64,000 nt of DNA, from contig JBBMOL010000442.1 in assembly GCA_037954665.1 (NCBI GenBank), forward strand, positions 124,001 through 188,000, given 5' to 3'. Source of the stretch: Laguncularia racemosa. Taxonomy: Eukaryota; Streptophyta; Magnoliopsida; Myrtales; Combretaceae. The position numbers and the translations under genes are program-made. Shown here piece after piece: positions 33,899 through 45,275 of the stretch. Below the pieces are notes generated by a model, which was given only the letters and a program-made list of their open reading frames with translations, made no database searches and had not been told where the DNA came from. Each line of letters opens with the position of its first letter. Position 1 is the first letter of the stretch.

Positions 33899-34480
33899 TC
33901 ACTTTATATGTCTCTCGGTCAATATTCTAGGGATTATGCCAGAAGAGTTGTATGATTCTGTTAGGAACTTCAGCAATAATTCTCCAACTCCAAAAGGCTG
34001 CTCGGTGCTGATAAAATGGTCTAGTTGCTTCTCAGTAACCTTTGAATCAGACTCAACAGTGGGCTCTTGTTTGAGCATTGCCATTTGTTCGTAGGGATTC
34101 ATGGCTTTTTGGTCTCTATATTGGTGCAACATTTCCTTCTTCGACATCTTACAAACAGTAGTTTCCACATCTTCAGTTCTCAAGCAGTGGAAACTCCCAC
34201 TTCCAACAGTCTTGATGGAATCAGAAGAGTCATGGGAGTTGTAAGGGGGGAGAATGGTGGTTCTAGCTACCAAAAGTTGGGTGGAGAGTACAAGAGGATG
34301 CTATTGTTTAGCCTTATTTTTCTATTAAAGTGTCCTTCAGGCCTCCTTGACACCAAACACAGCATTGTAGAACTTAATTGCATCACTAGATTGTGTTGCC
34401 ACCATGTGCTGTGGCTTCATGATAGAGAAAACCACTGGAGATTTCTTCTTGGCTTCATTCTGAGCTGGTGTAAGACTCAC
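33899..34480 (-). pseudogene. Glyoxalase/VOC-like protein pseudogene fragment (At5g48480-like)
   Basis: Minus strand from about 34480: NEAKKKSPVVFSIMKPQHMV, then QSSDAIKFYNAVFGVKEA, a stop, RTL, stops, then LVLSTQLLVARTTILPPYNS, IKTVGSGSFHCLRTEDVETT. This tracks the plant VOC protein exemplified by At5g48480 (KPQLFVEAPKAxDAVQFYKxAFGAEE, then LVLSAELKLGSSSFIVSD, then KTVGSGVVFCLETEDVEAAV). The C-terminal GGRVGKVKDPYGYVW half of the fold is missing and replaced by unrelated sequence from about 34150 down. A stop at 34345 and two more just below it break it. It is a fragment, not a gene. Confidence 0.72.
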
Positions 34481-34733
34481 CCTTACTCTTGCAGTCCGCT
34501 CTACTTCCCTTCGGGGTACTGGACTCGGTCAGATTTTCATCATTAATATCCTCCAGTGTTGTCCATAGCCACCTCTTCATTAACATCTTCTGCTGATTCA
34601 CCAATTCCATTTGTAAGTTGCCCTCGTTGATGAAATGTGGCTGTTGATGTATGCCAGACAACTGGGCCTTGCTCTTATTTTCCCTGATTGTCTTCTTCAT
34701 GCCCCCCTTCTTTTCCCTTATGGACTTTTCCAA
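34455..34733 (-). other. Unidentified minus-strand open frame upstream of the VOC fragment
   Basis: 92 codons, Lys/Glu/Ser-rich and low complexity (MEKSIREKKGGMKKTIRENK at the start). No domain recognised. It overlaps the start of the VOC fragment in another frame. Probably not a gene. Confidence 0.3.
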
Positions 34734-34739
34734 TACTTA

Positions 34740-35537
34740 ACTTGCATCTTCAGCTCCCCACACCAAATCCCACAGGTCAGCCACTTTTAAGGAGGGCAAT
34801 AAAATAGGAGGCAGAAAGTCATATAGCTTAGAGCTCCATCTAATGCAGAGGATAATTCCAAAATTGAAGAAACATGATCTTTGACTATTTTCTCTCCCAT
34901 GCTAAAATATGTCAACATCTCTCTCTCACCTGGGGCCGATGTGTTCTATGACTGTATTCCCTTCTAAAAGCAAGGCAACCATTTGTAATGGGATGAATAA
35001 AGTTGGGAACTTGAACCATAGTACGGCCTTCTGATTCCTAACAGAGCCACACTAGATACCCACTTTTAAGAAATTTTTGAGCGAATGAGTCCATACTTTC
35101 ATAACAATAGCAGGCCATATTTAATGCGCTTTCCTTATAAGTTGTGCTGTGGCATTTTAAATTTAAACAAGCATTATGTTTGGATGCCCCCCAAATGGAA
35201 AAACTTTTGTGACATCATCTCGGTATCTAGTAACTCAGATGATTCTTGAAAGTTGGTAGACAAAAAATGGTTGCTTGCTCTTCTTTTTCTGTTCTTTTCT
35301 TTTTTTTTTTTTCTTCCTCCCTTAAGCATCCTATAGCTTGTTATATCTTAATGACTTTCGCTGGTGTGGAGATGGTAGGGAATCTGATCTTATATATATA
35401 TCCATTTTTAATAACCTTTTCTTATGGCTATATGTAGTTGAGAGCCTTCCATTGATGTCATCAAGTTGAGTCCACTGTTACTTTGTTGATTTTGGTCAGT
35501 TTGTCTACCATTCTGACCGATTTCAATTGTAATGCAG
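34740..35537. other. Non-coding stretch, probable VAC14 intron end
   Basis: No conserved frame on either strand. T-rich tracts (35298-35312) and a tcaattgtaatgcag acceptor at the right end fit the intron preceding the VAC14-like exon. I looked for an upstream VAC14 exon here and saw none. Confidence 0.5.
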
Positions 35538-35828
35538 CAAAGTGATGCCTTTAAGATACTCCAAACAAGGTTGAAAACTGTTCCTTACCCTTTTGGTGGT
35601 GAGCCAATAAAAAAAACATCATCAGGAAATTCTTACTCTCAAGCTTTGCATCACATGCCAAGTGGGTCACAGATAATGGATGATGGGGACGTCAGCAAAG
35701 ACTCGGGGAGTTTGCTTAGTGGAATCAACTTTGCAGCAAGGCTTCAACAATTTGAGCACATGCAGCGCCAACATCGCATGCATGCAAAGTTGCAGCCAGA
35801 GAACAGCAGTAATTCTTCCCTATCAAAG
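35538..35828 (+). CDS. VAC14: VAC14-like gene, penultimate exon
   Basis: VAC14 is the scaffold of the endosomal/vacuolar Fab1-Fig4-Vac14 complex that makes and turns over PI(3,5)P2. This 97-codon exon is open in phase 0 and reads QQSDAFKILQTRLKTVP (first Q from the upstream exon border), GGEPIKKTSSGNSYSQALHH, MPSGSQIMDDGDVSKDSGSL and LSGINFAARLQQFEHMQRQH, matching the C-terminal region of plant VAC14 proteins. Borders are aatgcag/CAA and AAG/gttcat. No stop or frameshift is seen. The upstream exons, encoding the HEAT repeats and Fig4-binding part, are not found in the 14 kb to the left, which is LINE, copia and pseudogene sequence. The gene may be 5'-truncated or have very long TE-filled introns. 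Confidence 0.8.
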
Positions 35829-36261
35829 GTTCATCAGGCTATATACTGTCTCTATAATTTAATGCTGTGGAATGGGAATGGACAAGACAGATTGCTTTGT
35901 CATTTGTTGATTAACTTGAGCAACTTTTCATTAAATGGGCCTTTTATTGGTAGTTACTTGATAGTTAAAAATATCACTCTTGGACATGAGATGACCTTGG
36001 AGTTTTAAGAGAAATTTGCGTCCTTTTTTTTCCCCTCTCCTTTCTGGTAATAAATGCCTGTCCTGTAATCCTATTAGACATTTGAAACTGATGTAATTGT
36101 AGTATTGGACTGGTTAATAATAAAAGCAAGATTGAAGACATGTATATACATAAGCAAACTTTGTTTTAATTGGGACTCAGAATATGAAACTGTAACCTAA
36201 TTGTTTAGACAAGTTGTGAGTCTTATTTTTTTTTTTCACGCCATTGAATTTTGCTTTGCAG

Positions 36262-36360
36262 GAAAAGCAAAAAGAAGAATCTCCAAGTGTTTCTGAATCT
36301 GATGCACACGTGCCTCCTGCAAGATCTTCAAGAAGAGGCCCTGGTCAGTTGCAGCTGTAA
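36262..36360 (+). CDS. VAC14: VAC14-like gene, last exon
   Basis: Acceptor ttgctttgcag at 36261, then 32 codons: EKQKEESPSVSESDAHVPPA, then RSSRRGPGQLQL and TAA at 36358-36360. The tail PPARSSRRGPGQLQL is the conserved C terminus of plant VAC14. It joins the previous exon in phase 0 across a 433-bp intron (35829-36261) with GT-AG borders. Confidence 0.82.
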   Translation, partial: EKQKEESPSVSESDAHVPPARSSRRGPGQLQL

Positions 36361-37912
36361 TTATGTCACTGCTTGCTGCCTATTGTTGAGCTTGGAGTGG
36401 TTTGATCTTGATGTCTTGACAATCAACGAGGATGGGTCATATCTTGTAAAATTGTATATCATCTTAGGGTTTTCCAGTGAATTGTGGAGGGCCATAATTG
36501 GGATTTGGATTAAGATAAGTTTGCATATTAGCTAGGCTTTTTCTTTTCAAGCTGGGTACGCCCATGCGGTTATGCTATTTTTAATTGAAAATCACATGGG
36601 CTTCGGGAGATATATTTAATCTAGGAAATGCAGTCTATTTCTTTTATTTATCTGTTACTTTCTTATTATATAATAAAAGATCACTTCATTCTTGTACATA
36701 TTATGTGTCTCGAAGTATTTTCTGTTTTTTATTATTGTTATTATTATTTTTTACTTATTTATTTATTTATTTTTTTCCCGGTTTGACTTGAACCTTATTC
36801 CAGGTTTCATGTTGATATATGGATGCGAAATTTAATTCGTGTTCATGAATTTCTGCTGCCGTTTCATAATCTCTCTTTAATACATTGTTTATTGTACAGA
36901 TATTTGATTGTGGCCTCCCTTTGCATGAATTTACTGGGTGAAAGTTAGGGAGTATCTTCTGTTTCCTTGTAATGCAAGTGTCTGGTTCTGGCTCTGGGAC
37001 GAGTTCTGAACAGCGGAAGAGGAATATTGTGGTAAGCAATGCAGGTGCTATATGTGATCGGTGCTAGTTTGGAAAGGACACAACTTTTCGTTTTTGGTAG
37101 GGGAAACGGCGCCTTTTCATTTTTAGTCCACAGGCAAACAAACAATGGGATGATGAAGTCTACTAATAAATTTAAAGTTGGATAGAAAGTTAAAGGCATG
37201 GGACTCTGGTTTTTTGAATTCCGATGGAACCGATAAAGGAAACACATACTTCAAATATATAATCTGTAAGTAGATAGTCAGATGGTGATGTTTATGAATA
37301 AATCACCAAGGTTTGCCAAGTTCAAATTTGATGGTAGTGTGAGCTCTCATAGGTCGAAATTTGTTTTTATTACTATTTTTAAAACATGGATCCGAATTGA
37401 TTTCAAATGATGTTAGTTTGGAAAGTCATCAATTTTTTTTTCCTTATTTTTTGGCTAAAAGAAAGGTATTTATCTAAAGGTGTCTTCTCGTTTTTAAGGG
37501 TCTTGCAATGCTAAAATTCAATATTTGAAGAGTGGTATGCGATTATTAGACAATTGGATGGAGTTGAAGAGAAAGTTACGTGTGGGATTTTAGCTTTTAA
37601 AAGGTAAATTATATTTATATAACTTTTAGAATTAAATCGCTACCTTATTTTTAGTTGTATAACCACACACCCTACATGATGTAATAATTTTATTATTATT
37701 ATTATTTTGCTTGTGTACAATTGTTTCCCCATCTTTATACCATCATCTCATGATGATTACTTCTCATTAACTAATGCTTGACATGGCTTTAATGATTATG
37801 AGTATTATATCTATAGGAGAATGCTTGCTGCCCCTTAGTTGCATCATTTCAGTCGATATGATTCTTTTTATTCAATTATAGTATGCCCCACATGGGCGTG
37901 AACCCACATAAC
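36361..37912 (+). other. VAC14-like 3' UTR and non-coding sequence
   Basis: No convincing frame. AT-rich with ttatt/tatta runs at 36733-36773 and 37690-37709. A candidate polyadenylation signal aataaa lies near 36670. From about 37700 to 37912 the minus strand is probably the LTR of the copia tail described next. Confidence 0.5.
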
Positions 37913-38060
37913 AATCTCCCCCCAAAGTTCATATGGGAATCTACTCCGTATTTGCTATTCGCTTATAGATGATGAGTTTTTGCTTCACCAATGCTTTAGT
38001 CATCATATCAAATCCGTTATCATCTGTAAGGAATTTTTTCAAGTTGAAGAAGCTTATATG
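37913..38060 (-). pseudogene. copia 3' end remnant with polypurine tract
   Basis: Minus strand reads NGFDMMTKALVKQKLIIYKR then IANTE and a stop, the usual end of one class of copia RNase H (NxADMxTKxLPRxKF). A polypurine tract ctttggggggaga follows, then TGTTATGTGGGTT, a plausible LTR start at 37912 reading downward. The rest of the element is not found. Confidence 0.62.
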
Positions 38061-38689
38061 CTTTCCATATTAAAAAGATTCCTATTTTTTACTTAATTTA
38101 CCATTATTCTTAATATATGACTAAAGATTTGACTGAGAAATATAACTATACAATTTTTTACTCCCCCTTAATCGATGCTATACTTTTATATAACTAATCA
38201 AAATAACAATAAATGCAAACTTCTCTCTACCAAGAGTCTTGCAAAATGATTTAGGAAATAACAAATAATGATTCTCATAGCTAAGCAAAGCAGAATATTA
38301 GAACTCATAAATTCATGTTAGCAAAGCAAAATATTAAGTTAAATTTGTCTCTACACAAACATAAACATCATTTACTAAATACTTAAGCATTAGAAGGTGG
38401 TTCTTTATGGATTGTAAGAAGGAGATGTTTAGTGGTTTTAGGAGAAGAGGTTGGTTTCAAGGTCAAGCTTGATTTAAATTCTCCACAACTAATCTTTTAA
38501 GGCTCTATTCGAATTTGATATAACTTCATGGAATTTTGACAAAATGTTTTCCTTTAAGAGAAATGTTTAATTTTGCAATCTTCAGTCATTTTGATTGGAT
38601 GTAGATTGTTTATAATTATAATAGTTGGTTTGTTGCTCGTTTTTTTGTTGGTTCACTTGTTGGTTACTTCTTGTAGGGCAAATTATGAT
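38061..38689. other. Unassigned AT-rich stretch
   Basis: No frame or repeat recognised beyond low-complexity AT tracts. Confidence 0.4.
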
Positions 38690-41600
38690 TATATATGGAT
38701 GCAACTTGCTTGCCTTGGGGGTATCCCTTTCCTATCCTTCTCTCTTATTTTTTATCATTTTTTGTTGAGTTAAACAATGAGAAATTTGCTTACCCTAAAA
38801 TGGGGGTGAATCTTGTGTTGAGTGATTAGTTGATGAGTGGTGATGAGTTGTTGTATTGATTTGTGATCATGCTATGTTGAGGTCCACTTGTGTTTTTGCT
38901 AGTTATACCTATTACATTTGTTGGTTACATGACTTAACAATGTCTTGATCATTGTGCATAGTGTGAAAATTGCAATGATCCATACCATTGTTGGCATATG
39001 CACTAAATTTTTTTATAAGTTTGGAACTTCAATTCCATTTCCCACTAAAAAGAGTAATTTTAGATCAATTTTTTTTCGATTTTGAGGCATTGTCAATCTA
39101 GTCATGAGTTGGATATTCATCTCTTCCTTAGAGTAAGATCATGAAATCATTACTTTGTTTACATTCATTTGGTTTGAGTTGAGATTTGACAACTCATGAT
39201 CAAGGCAATGTCATGATTAAAGAATCAATTCTTGCATTTTTTTTTTTTAGTTGACTCATATGTATGCATATTCTTTGAAGTTCTATTGGCCTAACATGAT
39301 CATCTAAGTTTCATAAAATTTGAGTTTACCTTTAATGTTTTCTTGCATATAAAAAATAAGAAAAATTAAGAGAACTTCAAAAACAAAGTTGGGAAGTCAA
39401 GAGTGCCCAACAAGTACTTCATAAAATGGGTTCATGAGCTCTTAACCAACCACAAAAACTATAACAAGAGTAAAAGTCACTTAGGTAGCATTTGGTTGGC
39501 ATTGAAATTCGGCACTGGACTAGACAAAATTTTTTGTCCCTTGTTTGGTTGCCACACATGAAGAAAGTACTGGACTAAACACCAATTACGTACTGGACAA
39601 AATCAGAAATTTTAGTACCGCATGTAATTCGGTACTAAAAATTACGTACTGGACTAAATGTAATTTTTTTGAAATTCCGAATTTGCCCTTTATACTTACC
39701 TTGAAAGAAAATAAAAATAGTAAGTATAATAATAAATGATAAAAATGTAAAAATTCATAAAGAAAATAATAAAAATATTAGAAAAATAAAAATAAAGATT
39801 TAGATTATAAAATAGGATAGATAAAAATCTAGGAGAAAATTTTTCAATAAAAATTTAATAAAATTATAAAAATTTAATAAAAATTATGAAAATTAATAAA
39901 AGTTAATAAAAATTATAAAAATCATAATAAATTAAGTAAAAAATCAATAAAAATTTATAATAGTAGAAATGAGTTGAAAAATAAAAAAAAATGAATTTTT
40001 ATCACTTAGAAAAATCATTTTCTTAAATAAATCCAAAATTGGTGTTTTTCCTTAAAATTATCATTTTCAAAAAAATCAAATTATTAAGCCTAGGTTTAGA
40101 TTTTTTAGAAAAATCCTAAAATGGTAAAAACATAAATTAAAATAAATTTCATAATTAAATTTACAAACACACTAAAGTTTTTCAAGAAAAGTGAACTACG
40201 ACTTGTTTGATCCTGAATAGCAAGTACGTAAGCACCCATTTGGGGCAACCCTAAAAAAGGAATAAAAATCATTTTCCTAGCATAATTCACTCAAAAACAC
40301 AATAAAAGACGACAAAAATAAAATAAAGGACATTTCAAGATAGAGTAAATTTTAGGAGATTAGGTGGTAACCTTAGGGTTTTAATAGGTTAGCCTCCGAA
40401 CTTAGAAACTCTGGTTTTCCCCTTTCCTCTTTTCACAAAAAAACGAGAAAAGGAAATCACGACGACTAGTGGTCCAAATTAGGACTAATCTGCTCCATTA
40501 GTCTTAATTCAATCTTTCCCAACAACAGTTGGGTGGCGACTCCAAAAATAAAACGAAATTCCTAACTCAAGTCGAGAATCTACATTAGATGAGCATAGGG
40601 TCTAGTATAGATTGGATTAAGAATGGGAAAACAAAAAATTAGACTCGACAAGTATGTTGTATGGTTAAACCGGTTTTCATATTTTGTAGAAGTTGTAACC
40701 TCGTGAATCTCCTGCAATAGAGTTGGCAGGTTTTCTATCAGATGTAGTTGGTAGGTTATAATCATAGAAACTACTTTGACTATGGAAACGTATAATTATT
40801 ATCTTATCTATGTCATTTATGCCTTGTACTTATGAAATATAAAAGTGATTGATGTTCTAATTTAATCGATTTAATTTGTGGATAGATTTAGTAATTTTGT
40901 CGATCTAAATGACTTGTTCAAAGTGGTTGATGGATATGTGGATGTTTCAGTGTAAAAGTGTTTCATGTCTTCAGTAACATATTCAAAATCATAAATAACG
41001 TATTATTTCATTAAATATAACATAATTATTTTCCCTATAATATTTAATATAATATATTAAATCTTCAAATCATTTTTTTATAATAATATCAAATATATAT
41101 AAATAACTATGATATAAATAAAAAGGGCAAAATTGTCAATTTTACTCTGTCCAGCCTAGTACTTCATAATTTTAAACACTGCACAATACAAAAGCCTTCT
41201 CCAGTAATTAAAAAGGAAAAAACTGTCAAATTTACTATGCCCGGTCCAGTCCAGTACTTTGCAATCCAAACACTGGACAGCACAAAAATCCTTGTCCAGT
41301 ACTGAACAAACCAAACGTGGTACAAAAATATTTTTTGTCCAGTCCTTCTTTTTTAGTACTGTCCAGTACTCTTGTTATGTCCAGTACCAGTAACCAAACG
41401 GTACCTTAATTAGAAGCTCCCAATAAATGTTTGACACATTGATAAGATGGATCATGAGCCTCTGATTAACTGGTGTATGGAAAATGTGAAGAATAAAGAG
41501 CTTCCCAACATAAATCAATTAAATATCGTTTTAAAACTAAAAGGAGATAAGTTGGGGGGAGGGGGAAGTAAAGGTAGACTTAGAGTTTGTATCATTTGCT

Positions 41601-41730
41601 CAGTTATATTGTGCTCATGATATAGATTAGAAGTTTATAAAGACATGTCTAGTGGACAAGTGTGAAAATCTCTTCCTTGGTTCATTGATTTTATACTAGA
41701 TCCTTAGTAAGAGAATCATATTTAAACAAA
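38690..41730. repeat. Dispersed direct repeat, copy A (interrupted)
   Basis: The blocks 38690-39483 and 41406-41730 together match 42300-43125 along most of their length: shared words include tgatgagtggtgat, tactttgtttacattcatt, tgtatgcatattctttgaag, aagtcaagagtgc, gtgga/aaatgtga and tcatgatat. The two blocks are separated by the Harbinger-like element. The sequence is non-coding and resembles the long untranslated part of large gypsy elements, but I cannot name the family. Confidence 0.85.
39484..41405. mobile_element. PIF/Harbinger-like non-autonomous DNA transposon
   Basis: 1,922 bp flanked by TTA duplications (39481-39483 and 41406-41408). Terminal inverted repeats: ggtagcatttggttgg at the left, and the reverse complement of the right end is ggtaccgtttggttac (12 of 16 match). 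Both subterminal regions hold repeated tactggac words, direct at the left (39511-39655) and inverted as gtccagta at the right (41149-41390). The interior is very AT-rich and has no transposase frame. The TSD and terminal motif fit PIF/Harbinger; a hAT element would leave 8 bp. It interrupts repeat copy A, and copy B holds the empty site. Confidence 0.85.
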
Positions 41731-42299
41731 AAGATTTAACTTAATCATGCAATTGATGAATGATTTAAATCTACAGTTAGTGACTTTGTATGCATGTTGA
41801 TTGATTAAATATCAAAAGGGTAAAAATGAACTATTTGAGTTTGAGTTGTAATATGTAAATGCAACTAGTTCCATTGAACTTCAAAGACTTGGTGCAAATT
41901 TTTAAGTTTATATTAACAGTGGTTTGAATGTGTTTACTTTCCTCATGAAAACCTTGCATTTGAGGTTGAGACATGGATTTACTTGAGGACAAGCAATGTT
42001 CTAATTTGGGGTTTATTTGATAAATGTGTGAAGTTACATTCATGTGAATTTTGCTAAAAAGTTAATTAAATACATTTTCATAGATCCAATATGTAAAAAT
42101 TTAGAAAAAGGATTAAAATAATCCTTGAATGGATTATTTGGATTAAATGTTGAGTCCTTGCACTTATGATTGGAAAATTACAAGTTAACTTCAGTTCACT
42201 AGCATACGTTGTGTTTTGTGACATTAGAGCTTTAGAGCCTATAAAATGTAGCTATGCTATTGATATGGAGCTTGAGAGCATGAAGCTTGCTAGAGACAT
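41731..42299. other. Gypsy-type untranslated tail with possible polypurine tract
   Basis: Around 41980-42020 the plus strand reads cttgaggacaagcaatgttc then taatttggggtttatttgat, the kind of conserved phrase that precedes the 3' LTR in several large plant gypsy lineages. No coding frame. An LTR could start near 42019, but no end was identified. Confidence 0.4.
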
Positions 42300-43125
42300 G
42301 CTTAGATGTGACCAACACATTAGCTTATACCCCAAGGGATCCCTTTTTGATCCTTCCCTCTTCTTTATTTTCATATTCTATTGAGTTGATCAATTAGGAC
42401 ATTACTTGTTCTATAAGTTAGGGGTTGTGATTGGCTAATGAGTGGTGACGAGTTCGACATTTATCCCTTCTTTAGAGTTAAATCGTGAAATTGTTACTTT
42501 GTTTACATTCATTAGGCTTAAGTTGTGATTTGATGACTCAAGATCAAGGCAATGTGATTAAGGACTTGATTCTTTCATTTTTAAGCTGATTCACATGTAT
42601 GCATATTCTTTGAAGTTTTGATAGCATGAAACGATCATCTAAGTTTCATGAAAGTTGAGTTTACCTTAAATGCTCTCTAGTATATAAAAAAATGAGAAAA
42701 ATTAGATTGAACTTCAAAAGCAAAGTTAGGAAGTCAAGAGTGCTTAGTAAGTGCTTAATGAAATGTGTTCATGAGCTCTTGATTGACCAAAAAGAGTAAA
42801 TGGAGAGTACAAGTGAGTTAATTAGAATCACCCAATAAGTACTTAACACATTGATAAAATGGGTTCACAAGCCTCTAATTAACCGACTTGTGGAAAATGT
42901 GAGGAATAAAGAGCTTTCCAATGTAAATCAAGAATATCATTTTAAAAGGAGAAGAAAAATTGAAAAATAAGATAAGCCATGAAAAACAAAGTAGAGGGAG
43001 ACTTAGTGTTTGTATCATTTGCTTAGTTGAATCTAGCTCATGATATGGATTAGAAGTGTTTACAAACATATCTAATGGACAATGTGTAAGAATCTCTTTC
43101 TTGTTTCATTGGTGTTATACTTGAT
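42300..43125. repeat. Dispersed direct repeat, copy B (uninterrupted)
   Basis: Counterpart of copy A. The Harbinger target is present as a single TTA at 42818-42820 (gtgag-tta-attagaa), with matching flanks on both sides. Confidence 0.85.
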
Positions 43126-43653
43126 CCTTTAGTTCTTATCATTTTAGCAAAGACATTTTCATCCTTTGCTGAATTACATTCTAAATTTATTGCTTCAAAG
43201 TTCAAGACACACACAACCTCTCATGTGTCATCAGTGGGTAACAATACACAAGGGCTCAAAAGCTAACTAAGCATCTCCAATAAATCATAATAACTGCAAA
43301 TACAACAACATAATCTCCAAACAAACATCACTAAGTGGCTCATATGAGTTTCGCTCTACACCTCTAACATAACTAAAAATATAAATAAATTGGAGTCTAG
43401 TGCTCCAATAGTAACTTGAATACATATGCCAAAACAAATCATACTAAACATGATAAAATATAGTCATAATAAAAGTGTCATATCAACTTCCAAGTTATTA
43501 GAACTAACCAGAATATCAGTCAACTACTCTTTCATCAACATAGCTAGTCATCATAGTAATAGTGGCACTCAACATCCCCACTCATCTCATTATATATAAT
43601 AATCTCATATGAAGTGCCTACAACCAAAAAATAAAATAAAAAAAAAAAAAAAC
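43126..43653. other. Unassigned AC-rich stretch
   Basis: No frame recognised. Rich in short CA and AAC words with a long A-run at 43640-43652. Possibly old LTR sequence. Confidence 0.35.
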
Positions 43654-44390
43654 TGATGTGAAATCCCACGAATTGAGTTGTGAGACTCAGCAACAAATAA
43701 TCAATTTCCTAGACCACCCAAAACTTAATTTTTTAATAAAAAAAATTACTGATCCGTTGTCTATAGAAATAAAAACCGGTAATATATATATAAAGAAATT
43801 ATTGACCTGTTTCCTATAAGAGACAAGAATCAATAATGTAAACCAAGCTTGAACCCACAAGTTCAAAACCCCGGTTGCTTGTTCAAAAAGAACAGATATG
43901 AGAAATAACTCTTCAATTGAAAAATTCGTACCCTCCCCTCAACACAAGTTTTGATACCCTATTTATGGAGTTCTAAGGCTAATTAATGAAAAAAAACCAT
44001 CCACATACCCATTAATAACCCACTACCAAAGAAAATTAAATGTGTTCTTAACTATACTAATAATTATTTTGTTGATGTAAGCAATGATCTCAATTATCTT
44101 CTCAAATCCCTAATTACTGTCTTGGCTGATTTAGGCTTCATTTTCTTGGGCTTAGATGACATTAATGAATTTGGGTTTAACCCAACTCAATGTCTCCAAA
44201 GTCCTTCCAGACTTGACTTCACTTTCAAAAATGATCTTCACAAAGCCTTACATAGCTTGCTTGATCTGTTTTTCTTGTGCCCTTGTGATTGGCCCTTCAG
44301 GTATTTGTAACTCCTCAATTTCACTTCAATTGCATTTGTCCTCTTCAATACCTGAACCTTGAGATGGTCCTTCATAAAAAACTCTCACAA
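43654..44390 (-). repeat. LTR-like segment related to gypsy-D LTRs
   Basis: On the minus strand it contains EELQIPEGPITRAQEKQIKQ, the in-LTR polyprotein tail seen in the solo LTR at 18031 and in gypsy-D, and ends in cgtgggatttcacatca, like the GGGTTCxCGCATCA ends of the others. Length is close to 740 bp. No target duplication was found, so the right boundary is approximate and an internal region may be missing or diverged. Confidence 0.65.
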
Positions 44391-45140
44391 GGTTTGAGCT
44401 AAAGTCTAGTACATGAGTATTACAATCACACATACATGATAAACAAATCATAAGCACATATATAAATGCATGACATATGATTCACAACAACTATTTAATT
44501 ATCTTGTACTTAAGTCCCATGTATAGTATCGTCTTGGTATCCCATGACTTAGGATAACATAAGACCCTGTTACACTCACTCTCACACACACACGCCTATA
44601 GTGTTAAGCACTCCTCAACACTCATAAGTCTGAGTTGACTTAAATCTACTAAAAAATTTTCAATGAATGACTCCAGTTGAGATGCTGTCCCACAATAATC
44701 ATTAGGATGCCACTCTAAGATTACCAATACTCCTAATCCTTTAGACTTGGCCATGCACAATCAACTCTCACTTTTCTATTGCTTATTGTTTAAGTCCACT
44801 TAATTCTATCTTAACAATATAGTCAACGAACACAATAAACGCGCATGTGGATGGATAGGTTTGACTAAATTTAGGCTTCCCTTAACCCTAACAAAGAAAT
44901 AGACATGACATTCGTTTAATGTTTCACTCAAGATGGTTGATATTCAAATTACTACTCTTAACCCTCCAATTGTCCATTGTATAATTCTCTTGTAAACTTG
45001 TATCTTAATATTATCAGTTTTAAAATATTCTAAACACAAATGTATGATAGGGAATTAAAAAAAAATGGTTTATATTTGATTGTATTTTAAATGGGGTCTG
45101 ATCAAGTTTAAAGATAGAAGAATGAAAAAGACAAGCAAGG
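44391..45140. other. Unassigned intergenic stretch
   Basis: No frame or named repeat. A short CA run occurs at 44582-44592. Confidence 0.4.
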
Positions 45141-45142
45141 TT

Positions 45143-45265
45143 CTTCTTGCTTGCATCATTTGAACAGTATAGGTCTTATTGTCTAGTCAAAGAAAGTAGA
45201 TTTGATTCTGCTTGCTTCTACCATTTAGATAGTATAAGTCTAATAGTTTGGACAAAGAAGATACA
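45143..45265. repeat. Imperfect tandem duplication, about 62-bp unit
   Basis: The segments starting at about 45143 (cttcttgcttgcatcatttg) and 45205 (attctgcttgcttctaccat) align over about 60 bp, including agtata-gtct and tcaaagaa/acaaagaa words, just upstream of the solo LTR. Confidence 0.65.
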
Positions 45266-45275
45266 CTTGGCTCTA

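Noticed and set aside
36961..37040. Possible extra VAC14-side exon reading VSGSGSGTSSEQRKRNIV
   Set aside because: It lies after the VAC14 stop and conserved C terminus, lacks a partner exon, and is likely chance in 3' flanking sequence.
43654..44390. Considered as a proven solo LTR like those at 18.0 and 45.3 kb
   Set aside because: Sequence features match, but no 5-bp duplication could be found at any plausible right end, so it was kept only as an LTR-like segment.
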